This document shows positions 36,801 to 45,769 of a stretch of DNA of 64,000 bases, one piece after another (within the stretch, counting starts at the first letter, position 1; the number at the start of each line of letters is the position of its first letter). Made by a program: the position numbers and the translations under genes. The notes under the pieces are model-generated. The model saw only the letters and a list, made by a program, of their open reading frames with translations. It was not told the origin of the DNA and did not search any database. The DNA is from Embiotoca jacksoni. Taxonomy: Eukaryota > Chordata > Actinopteri > Embiotocidae. Location: contig JAKOON010000027.1 in NCBI GenBank assembly GCA_022577435.1, positions 4,460,820 to 4,524,819 of the forward strand. The letters are read 5' to 3'.

Positions 36801-39693
36801 AACGCTGTTCGAGCACGTTGGTTGTTGTGATGTCATTCTGCCCACATCGGAGTCTGCCGTCGACACAAGATGCGCTTAATCATTCATGGCCCCGTCACCA
36901 CTTGTCTCGGTTTGAGCCGGAGTCATGTGGCACCGCGAGTGCTCGGTTACATAAAGGCTCCGTCACAGGCTGGCACCACGACTGAGGCAATACGCCTCGA
37001 CTAAAGCAAACCGGATAATATTACAATTTATGTGCTTGTGTGATGCTCCGACACAAACATTTCCAGCTGTACGTGCGTGCTTTTTTTTTTTGCGTCCGCT
37101 TTTGGCAGCTTGCGTAACGGCGGTTGTGACCCGCTCTGCAAAAAGACGGCCGAAACGGAATCCAGCCCCGAGCCGGACTTTCGAGCGCGAGGTGTGGAGC
37201 GTACCGGGTCAGACTGGAATCACCGGTTGTTGGTTTCGGCACCAATGTATGAGCTCAGCTCGGCTGCGACGTTGTTTTATATCCGCTTCGACGTATAGAC
37301 CCCTGCAGAACAAACTTTTATTTATTTATGAATAGACGAAAGTCTGAGACTAAAATCTAGCAGCGATCACGGCAATAAAAATGAAAGAAAAACGACAAGT
37401 TTCAAGGGTTGAGATATTAAATCGTCACATGGAAGCTGAAAACCAAACAAATACATATCCAAGCTCATCTATAATAAAAGAAAAGCTCCCCAAAATATCA
37501 ACTCTACAAACTTTTTCAAATTTCTTGAATATGACTAACCCGACAATCTAATTCGTTTTTTTGTGATAACGATTAATGAAAACAACCTAAGCCTTTCCTT
37601 CCGAGATAACAGTAAAGATTCGAGGACAACGTGGACAGACTTCCCAAAAACAACCGAAAGAAAAGAGGTTTTTTTGTTGTTGTTGTTTATGTGAAAGAAC
37701 ATTTAACAGAGCCAAAGTTTTATATGCAGAACATTAAAGCGCTCTCTGGAATGGCACTTTTTTTTGAAACAGCAGAGTGCACATGACTGCCATTTTCCAT
37801 GATTTATCTTTTAGAAAGTACTGAAAGGCTAAAACGGAGTATGACAGGACTGCTGGCAGGCTGTACTTCATCTTTTGTCATGGCTACATTAATGGGGTCT
37901 TGATGATCCCCGGGGGAGGGAGGGAGGGGTTGGGAAGAGAGGGGGGGGGGCAGGGCTCTCTGAAACTATCCCCCATCAAACACCGAGGCGCTCCCAAAAG
38001 GCATAAAACGGGCCATTTCCTAGAGGGACTCCAGGTGTGAGGCTCGCACCTTTTGATATTCGAGAACATCTTTTGTGCCGAGGTTGAGCGTCTTCCAGCG
38101 ACGCGTCACATCAAAAGCATTCCCCTTCAGCCGCAGCGCTGTGGAGATGGTCTTATTGCTCTGCATGTGGCCACCAGGAAGGGTTATATCCATCTGAATG
38201 AGCTGATCTCCATGTAGGGGATCTTTCCCAACCCTCCCGCTCTCCCGCTCTCTCGCTCTCTCGCTGCGTCTCCGGGCCGGCTTAAGAGACAGGAAGCCCG
38301 CTCGGTGGCCGGCGCTCGGCTCTCTGACGTTGCCATAGAGAAATTTTAAAAAGTTGGGGGCAGCGGGGAGGAACGCCATCGGTTGATGAGCTGTCTGCAG
38401 CGGTCACTCTCACATTCAGCAGCCCCCTTTGTGCCGCAGATACTAATTGGCTACTTCACAACGCATGAAGTAACAAAGAGGTTTACCTAATGATAGATAA
38501 TACTGCATTCATTCAAGCACAGGGCCTCTGCTCTGAGGGAATTCGGCGGTATTTGTTTTGCTTTATGCTTTAATCCTGTAATAATTTATATAATATAATA
38601 TTATATAATCCAAATTTGGCATCCAGTTGCTGTTTAAATAGCTTTCGCAACAGTAAGCTCCTTTCGGTTGCCACATATTAAGACTGTCAACTAAAATAGC
38701 TGTTACAGCAGAGCTGGGAAATAAGCCTTTCAAGTACTATTGTTAAAACATTTGCTGTTTGTTTGGCCTTTTTCGCGAGTACAATGCGTCTCCTCCCTTT
38801 TTAGCACCGGAGCTGCTGAAGGAATCTTAAATGAAGTCGTTGAGTGGAGCAGATACCCCCCAAAAAAAACCAACCCCTGGCAGTGGACAGAGTTCAGTTT
38901 GTCTTTGGGGATGATCTGTCTTTTGAAAGAGCGGCGGACAAAAAACAGCACGGGCTTTTATCATGTATCAAACCCCCCCCTCCCCGCCCCTCCCCGTTCC
39001 CTCTCGTGGCACAGTCGGCTTTTCCGATTGAATGGGTTCTTGTCAGAGATGCAAATGTTTTCACGGGTGACGTTGGTTCTGAATATTGTTGAGTGAAGCC
39101 CCCCATTCATTCATGAAGGGACATGCAATCCAGGCCCGGGAGCGTAGGCTCGGGCTCCGGTTTGAAAACACTGGGAATGACGGTAGTTGCTGTCTGGCTA
39201 AAACAATGGAAACCCTTGTTAATGTGAGCGACACACGGCGCTCGTGGACTGCGGCGACGCAAGTGGGCGTTTTAAACTTCGTTCCCACTCGATTCCGTTT
39301 CAGGACGATGTTTCGAGGCCGGACTCGCTGGTTCCTTAAGGACGGTTTGGTCGAAGTGTTAAAAGGCGCCGTATTAATCAGCTTACCGAGTCGCAGACAA
39401 CTCGGTGCACAAGACCGACCTGCGTGAAAACAAGAACCGCCCCGCTTTCTTAAATCTTTTTTTTTTTTTATCTGGCCGCCACCGGAGCTGATGTAGGTGA
39501 CAGATAAAACGAGAGGGGACAAAATATTCTGCTCAAATGAGACCGACGCCAAAATTAAGAGAGAAAAGCACGATGTGTCAAGTGTTGGAAACATGTTATC
39601 TGGAGACGATAGGAGGGTGAGAACAGACCGTAGCCGATGTGGAGTTTCTGAGCGTTACTGTAAGTCGATCCGTGCTGAAGGAACGCTGTTCCA

Positions 39694-39730
39694 CTTCGTT
39701 CTTTTTTTTCTTTTCTTTTCTTTTCTTTTC
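39694..39730. repeat. (TTTTC)n run
   Basis: Several TTTTC units occur in a T-rich stretch upstream of cdc42ep4. Confidence 0.85.
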
Positions 39731-40375
39731 CTTCTTCGTTCTTTTATTCCTGCCAGCTTAAACTGCTCCGGCTCCCAGTATCCTGTGTCTTGCTGGTTAT
39801 GTAACAGTCGGGGGCCTAAATGGGAACTAAAGCACAGCAGTGATAGCAGACACTGCAGCCTGTGAAAAACTGAACGCCACAGCAGCCTATCAGAGTTTTT
39901 TTTTTGTTTTTTTTTTTGAATGAGCCAGAATAAATAAATGTATCAGAAGAATTGATTTGAATGGGACTGCAGACCCCAATGGGGTTATTATTGCTGGTTT
40001 TAAAGTGAGGTGACAGCGCTGTGAACTTTGTACCAGAAAGACTTCTTTTTTTTTTTAAACATTACATAACACCCTCACAGACGTCTGCACATAAAAGCTT
40101 TCAGCTAGTTTGGAAACCACTCGAGCGAGCGTTCGCTTCGAAGCCCCGGCAATAAAAGTTTCCAGGCTTGATGGAGATCAGGACGGAGCGAGATGGGCAA
40201 CGATGGGAGACGAGAAACGAATAGACAGCTCATTAGAGAAGCGTTCCAAAGCGGGATGTTTAATTTTCGCCAGAATTAAATGGCGTCGGTTATTAATCGC
40301 AACGTTTCCGCGTTGCGCGGCGAGGTTTGGTTTATAGGCCGGCGTGGCGTTAATGCTCTCTGTTCTTCTTCACAG

Positions 40376-40571
40376 GCTGATTCAACCGCGAGATGAAACC
40401 TGAGCTGAAGGACCAGAATGGCTGCACACATTAAACACCTGTGGATTTAACCTGCTCTGACAACCTCTAGCCCACAATTGCCGAAGAGCTTTGGAAGGAA
40501 ACTCCCCTGAACGCCCGCAGATCCTCCGTTTGATTCCCGGCCCGCGGAGCGTGACCTCAGAGACTGCCGTC
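40376..40571 (+). other. cdc42ep4: cdc42ep4 5' UTR part of the coding exon, with two uORFs
   Basis: The acceptor (tgttcttcttcacag, ending 40375) precedes 196 bases without an in-frame ATG. Two short overlapping upstream frames exist: ATG 40393 to TAA 40434 (13 codons, MKPELKDQNGCTH) and ATG 40418 to TAA 40450 (10 codons, MAAHIKHLWI). They could reduce initiation at the main start. A TTG at 40491 opens the main frame earlier but is not an expected vertebrate start. Confidence 0.65.
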
Positions 40572-41621
40572 ATGCCTATTCTCAAGCAGCTGGTGAACAA
40601 CTCCAACCAATCAAAGCGGCGGTCCCGGGCCGACCTGACCGCCGAGATGATCAGCGCCCCGTTGGGGGACTTCCGTCACACCATGCACGTGGGCCGAGGG
40701 GGCGACGCCTTCGGGGACACCTCATTTCTCAGCACCCGGTCGGGGGAGCCCCCCCGAGAGCCGGACGCGAAGCAGGCCTCGCCGGGCCCCAAACCGGGAC
40801 TGCTGTCCCGCACCTTCAGAGGCAGCAAGCGATCGCAGTCGGTAAACCGGGGGGACAAGTACGAGTACACCGCGACGGCGCCCTCCACCGGCCCGTCCCA
40901 GTACGTGAAAAACGCCATATCCCTGCCGTACCTGAACGACGAGGGCACGAACCGGGGCGGCCAGCTGCCGAAGAGCGTCTCCTCGAGCCCCATGAAGAAG
41001 CCGACGGGAACGGAAAGCAAGCCGGCGAACGGCGCGGCAGCGGCGATGGCGACGCTCGACGCCGAGTTCGACGAGCGGCATTTCGGCGAGCTCGCCGACC
41101 TGCCCCCGTCCATGCCGAGGGGAGGCGGGATGAAGCACGCGGAGTCCATGATGTCCTTCCACATCGACCTGGGGCCCTCCATGCTCGGGGACATCTTGAG
41201 CGTGATGGAGAAGAAGGGCTGGGAGGAGGACGACCTCGGCTACGAGGAAGGCAAGGGCAGCGAGGGCCACGGGTCGCCCTCCCTCATCCCCCACATAGAC
41301 GACGAAGACGACGACGACGACGACGACGCCGACGCCGCCGACGCCGCGGAGGAGCCGGCCCCCGCCAGGCCGCCGCGCAGCATGCACCAGCACAAGGCCG
41401 CGGTCGATCCCTACTCCCCCGAGCTGCACACCAGGAACAACCACCACCACCACAACACGGACAGCTGCTCCGTGTCCAGCTCCGGTTCGGTCGCGGAGGA
41501 CAAACCCCAGTACCACATCCACGACGGCGACACGGACAGCGCGAAGTACAGCTCGCCTCGCGGGGAGGACGACAGAGATTTTACCTTCATGGACGAGGAC
41601 GACGACGAGATTCGAGTGTAG
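40572..41621 (+). CDS. cdc42ep4: Cdc42 effector protein 4 (BORG4), complete, intronless CDS
   Basis: CDC42EP/BORG proteins bind GTP-loaded Cdc42 (and related Rho GTPases) through a CRIB motif and organise septins and actin, giving pseudopodia and cell-shape change. The 349-residue product starts MPILKQLVNNSNQSKRRSRA, the family N terminus. The CRIB core ISAPLGDFRHTMHVG is at residues 27-41 with the expected I-S-x-P, F, H and H-V-G positions. BORG homology follows: LLSRTFRGSKRSQSV, YVKNAISLPYLN, LPKSVSSSPMKK, HAESMMSFHIDLGPSMLGD, and the C-terminal FTFMDEDDDEIRV. Human CDC42EP4 is about 356 residues. The start is the first in-frame ATG, 196 bases after a good acceptor, so the coding region is one exon, as in mammals. 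An Asp run (residues 243-254) and a His run are encoded by GAC and CAC repeats. Codon use is very GC-rich compared with the flanks. CDC42EP1 is less likely because of the N and C termini. Confidence 0.96.
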   Translation: MPILKQLVNNSNQSKRRSRADLTAEMISAPLGDFRHTMHVGRGGDAFGDTSFLSTRSGEPPREPDAKQASPGPKPGLLSRTFRGSKRSQSVNRGDKYEYTATAPSTGPSQYVKNAISLPYLNDEGTNRGGQLPKSVSSSPMKKPTGTESKPANGAAAAMATLDAEFDERHFGELADLPPSMPRGGGMKHAESMMSFHIDLGPSMLGDILSVMEKKGWEEDDLGYEEGKGSEGHGSPSLIPHIDDEDDDDDDDADAADAAEEPAPARPPRSMHQHKAAVDPYSPELHTRNNHHHHNTDSCSVSSSGSVAEDKPQYHIHDGDTDSAKYSSPRGEDDRDFTFMDEDDDEIRV

Positions 41622-41785
41622 ATCATCCGGCCGTTGCCGCAGACTCGAACGACACTAAAGGAGGAGAACCGGTTTCTTCGGGGGGGCGAGCCGGGGACGG
41701 CGGACATCTGGTTTAAGCCCCGTGTAGATCCGTGCGCTCTCTACACAGACTCGTGGAACATCTGCACACTTTGTTCAACACCATA

Positions 41786-41791
41786 AATAAA
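41786..41791 (+). terminator. candidate proximal cdc42ep4 polyadenylation signal
   Basis: AATAAA with a pyrimidine-rich tract (CTTTCTTTTTCTTTTTCC) starting about 12 bases later. Confidence 0.5.
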
Positions 41792-42299
41792 ACCAATTAA
41801 GCCTTTCTTTTTCTTTTTCCACTGTGCTGCAGCGAGGACCTGAACGAGACGCACGCAAAGAATGCAGACAGACCGGCTCCCGAAGGGCCACGCTAGAAAT
41901 CATCGCTACTGCTAAATTCTCTTATTTTCTGACGACGCTGGCTCCTTAAGAAGTAACAGGCGACCGTGAGATTGGATAATGTGAATGTGTTGTCCAGATT
42001 CTGGACGAGGGGAAAAAAAAAAAAAAGGTGAAACTCGGGATAGATTGTGTGGGAGTGATCTTTGGGAGTTTCATTTGCCAATTCCACCGTTTTGGCATCA
42101 AGACACCTAAAGTAGTTTTTTTTTTTTTTTTTTTACTTTTGTCAACGTTTGAGTTTACTTCATTGTTTGTTACATACAGTATCTGCAAGTTGGTCCGCAC
42201 CAGCCTGTTGTGTTTGAGTTTGGTAGATTTTTGATAAAGTTACTGCTGTCTTCTCTTTGCCAAGATCTGCATTTCTTAAATTCACAGGCAGCTGTGATA

Positions 42300-42620
42300 T
42301 TTAAGGGATGGATCCCTCTTCGGGTGCGCTGGCGAGTCTTAAACGGAAACGTCCGAGAAGTTGGCCCCCCGGGAGGCGCTCCCTGTCACCGCTGTCGCGG
42401 GCCAACTTCGACCAATCAGATCGTCGTTTTCCAACGAACAGTTAACTTCTCGCCGTCATCACAGGACGCTGGTTCGGACGAGAACATATCTTGAGAGCCT
42501 GCCAAGAATTCTCGCGGGATTTCGCGGCGACCGCCATCTTCTTCGCGAAGAAGTCGGCCGCGTGACGTTTAAGCACAGCAGCGTCACTCCTGTTCTCAAA
42601 GGCTTCTGTTACAGTCAGTG
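42300..42620. promoter_or_regulatory. CpG-rich promoter-like cluster (CCAAT, TCTCGCG-like, YY1-like)
   Basis: CCAAT is at 42412-42416, TCTCGCGGGA at 42510-42519 (one base from the TCTCGCGAGA element), CCGCCATCTT at 42531-42540 (YY1-type), and GTGACGTTT (CRE-like) shortly after. The set is what one sees at CpG-island promoters of vertebrate housekeeping genes, yet it lies in the presumed cdc42ep4 3' region. No downstream protein exon was identified on either strand. Confidence 0.35.
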
Positions 42621-43528
42621 ACATTTTTTTTTCTTTTTTTTTTTTCTTCAATCTGGGGAAACAATGTGAATTGTTAAAGAGGCCTTTTTGTATTTGTTGT
42701 GTGTCCTGTACTTAAAAAAAAAAAAACAAGACGAGTGGTGATAAATATGTGTATGTCTGTGTTCACGCCTCTAATTGTCTCGAGGTCGGGAGGATGAGCG
42801 AGGTCGGTAGAGACGTGGAAGAAACGTTGAAAGGAAGTCGCCGCGGTAGAAAAGTCTGTTTCCTGTCAAATTACAGTCACCCGGAAACAACCCCGTCTGT
42901 CCGGACGCGTGTCCGGGCTCGTCTCTGCGGGGCAGCGAAAAGGGCGTGGCGACACGCACAAAGTGTTATTAGAGCCACAGCTACTTAATAGATGGGCGTC
43001 GGGTATGTCTCGGAGCGGCCAGAGTACGCTTCCCCAAAGGTGATTACGTCCGCCTCCCCGACACGACACGACCCAAATCACACGGCGGGAACAGATTATT
43101 AAATCAACCAATCGTACGGCCTTTCCCAGTCTACACATTAAATGCTCCAGCTCATCGGCCAGTTTGGAGCTGCTCCAGGAACAGCAGGATCAGGGGCCGA
43201 CAGGTGGGCTGTTTCTCTTTCGGCTTTTTCCTTTTTTTTTTTGGTCATTAGTTGGCTTTACGATTCGGGCTCGCTCCGTCGGCTCCTCCAGGTGACTTTC
43301 AGTTATCAATTAGGCAAAAACAGGTGTTCGTTTTTCTTTCTTATATCCATGATTAATGTCTGACTTTCTTTTCTTTTTTTAAATTATCATTATTATTTTG
43401 TGTTAGAAAACTAATCACCACATTTGACAAAAATGGAGAGTTTAAAGTTCCCGGGGTGGTACTAATGCAGGGGGGGGTGGGGGGGGTGTACATACTGTAG
43501 AATCAGGATGCTGTGCCGTTCGGCCTCG

Positions 43529-43552
43529 AGTTGTTGTTGTTGTTGTTGTTGT
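43529..43552. repeat. (GTT)n microsatellite
   Basis: About eight GTT units; a second, shorter run of similar type is at about 43963-43981. Confidence 0.93.
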
Positions 43553-44566
43553 TATGTCTCGGAGCGACGTCGACACGAGCAGGTTGCAAGAAGTTCTGAA
43601 AATTACAAGCGATCTGGAGGAAATTGCCAAGTATGTGTTTGCTGTGATCGGGGGAACGTCAGCAGAACGTTGGATTGTGTGTCGTTTTCTACTTCTGTAC
43701 AGGTTGTGCGTTCTGAGTTGACTTCTTTCATTATTTTTCATGTATGTGGGCCAAATCTGAGGACGTCTTCTGGCGATCCCGTCGCTGAACCGTGCGGTCT
43801 GCGGGTCGTTTTGGGCCGATGCAATCCCTCACGTTCATCACTAGGAAATGGACACTTAAGAAAAAAAAAAAAAAAATCAAGAGCACTCCTTTTCTGCTGT
43901 TAATTTTAATCAAGTCATGTAAATATAATTAGTGCCATAGATGATTACAGTAAACACTCTTTTTGTTGTTGTTGTTGTTGTTCTGTTTTTGTTTTTCATC
44001 AGCAGTGAGACTACGCAGTACGAGCCAGACTGGCGGCGCGTTTGCGGTTCAATCGTATTTGCGAGTTTTAACATGTTGCACCAATCTGCCAAACCCAGAT
44101 TCTTGGGGTTCGAATTTGTAAGAGGTAAATAGAGAATTATGGGAAAAGTATACTGAATTAAGCTGAAGCACTCTCTTGTAATTGTCTGGGCTCTCGGGCG
44201 TGTGTTGCGTTTGTCTGTGGGGAAACTCCGAAGCAGGCCGGAATAAACCACGTACAAAAGAATTTGTAAATACTGTCCGCCCCGGGTCTGCTTGAAAGTT
44301 TTCCATTCCCTGACCAAAAAAAAAAAAAAAAAAAAAAGACAAAAGATAAGAACTGCGAAAAGCAACTGGCTCAAAAGTTCAGCCGTAGAATGTTTTCCTT
44401 TCCTTTCTCTCCTATTCAGCGGCTGTAGCGTTACGCCAAGTATCTCCTGTTTTCTTTTTGTTTTTTCTTCCTCCTCCTCCTCCTCATTCTGGTTTTACAG
44501 TACATTAATATATTTACCTCTTTCACTTTTCCTTTCTTTGAAATAACAGCTATATTTTTCAATAAA

Positions 44567-45690
44567 AGAGAAAGCTGGTAATCTTTAAACCGAGGCTTAG
44601 CTGTGTTTTGTTTCTCCTCCGGGCGTCTCCTTCTCAAACTCCCTTCGCAAAGTTTAGTTCGGGGTCCCGCTTCCCGTTGAAGGTCGTTGAAACGTGACCT
44701 TGAGGGACGACCTTTCTGCTGAAAGAGTTTCAAGTCACGTCCACGGTTTCATAACTCGCTCGGAGTGGGTTATTACGGCACCTTGTTTTGAACAGATTTT
44801 TGTTTTTTTTGCGTCACGGGCAGGATGAGTCTCGCGAGTTAATTAGTACCCTCCAGCCCGGCATCGATTCCAACAGGCTTATACAACTCCAAGATCCTTA
44901 AAACAACTCTGGTGTATAACTCGTTTGGTGACATTCGGTGAACTCTAGAAATAATCAGTAATTAAGAAATACTTTTTTTTTTTTTATATATAGGCTGAAA
45001 CTCATTGTGACTGAAGAAGGTGAAGAAACACACACTTTCAATAGTGTCCTAATTAATAAAGAGCGAAGTAAATGAACAACGCAGACGGAATACATTCTGC
45101 TTTCTTTCTTTTTTCCGAAGCATAAATCCAGTTTCTGCAGTTGATGGCGCATCTGGATATGTAATACTGTGCAGTGTCATCTCCCATTACTCCCAGACTT
45201 AACTTGCGTGCCTCACGCGTGTCTCACGTCGGGCGCGTCGAGCCGTCCGGAGTCATAAAGAGGATCGTGCTCTCGGGACTTCAAAACGGGAGCCTGAAGT
45301 GTTGGAATAAGCAGTTTTGTTTTGGATCCTCTCCTAAAAGTTTTGATGACCTGAATGTTTCCTCTACTGCTGTGCTGAAAGTCCAGTGGCGGGATTATTG
45401 CAAGTTTAATTCAAACGGATATCTTTCTCTTTCTGCTTGGTAAGCTCTCCGTTATGCTGTCCTATACAATGAGAAAAGATGACCAATATTTTGGAAGGAA
45501 AAAAAAAAAAATAAACATGTTTATGTGCTCACGGATAGATGTGCTACTATTGCCCTCTAGTGTTATTTCTACGTAAATGCAAGTTCAATTCCTGGAATAT
45601 TTTTCTGCACATCAAACTTACAGGTAAGGGGGTTTGTCTTTTTAGGGCCCGAGCACCGAACGGTGCGAAAGCCCTATTGTTCTTCGAATG
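44567..45690. other. intergenic DNA
   Basis: AT-rich sequence with an AATAAA at about 45053. I see no exon with family resemblance and no named repeat. Confidence 0.6.
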
Positions 45691-45700
45691 ATTATTATTG

Positions 45701-45735
<35 letters not shown>
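45691..45735. repeat. (ATT)n microsatellite
   Basis: About 13 ATT units, with GTT interruptions at the left, abutting the composite repeat block. Confidence 0.96.
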
Positions 45736-45736
<1 letters not shown>

Positions 45737-45769
45737 TCCTCCGAGAAGAACTGCATTTTTGGAGGCGTT

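Larger units (their letters stand above)
24847..40375. other. intergenic DNA or long first intron upstream of the cdc42ep4 coding exon
   Basis: No protein exon is recognisable in this 15.5 kb. It holds T/A homopolymers, GT/CA microsatellites, a MITE (30917-31224), extreme C and G homopolymers (31862, 32563, 34803), a 56-base palindrome (28995) and, from about 34.7 kb onward, several CpG-rich patches (34.85-35.5, 36.66-37.3, 38.2-38.4, 39.1-39.45 kb) that may be regulatory. Longer open frames within the CpG-rich patches show no family resemblance. Confidence 0.65.
41622..44566 (+). other. cdc42ep4: cdc42ep4 3' UTR (extent uncertain)
   Basis: The first polyadenylation signal is AATAAA at 41786-41791, 165 bases after the stop, followed by a T-rich tract. 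A second at 44561-44566 would give a 2.9 kb 3' UTR. Between them lie T and A runs, a GTT run (43529-43552), and a CpG-rich block at 42300-42620. No second protein gene is convincing here. Confidence 0.45.

Noticed and set aside
40491..40571. N-terminal extension of cdc42ep4 from 40491
   Set aside because: The codon at 40491 is TTG, not ATG. The first in-frame ATG is 40572, which begins the conserved MPILKQL N terminus.
40722..41522. 266-codon open frame on the minus strand
   Set aside because: It lies wholly inside the cdc42ep4 CDS; GC-rich third positions remove stops on the opposite strand. Its product is V/G/R-rich with no family resemblance.
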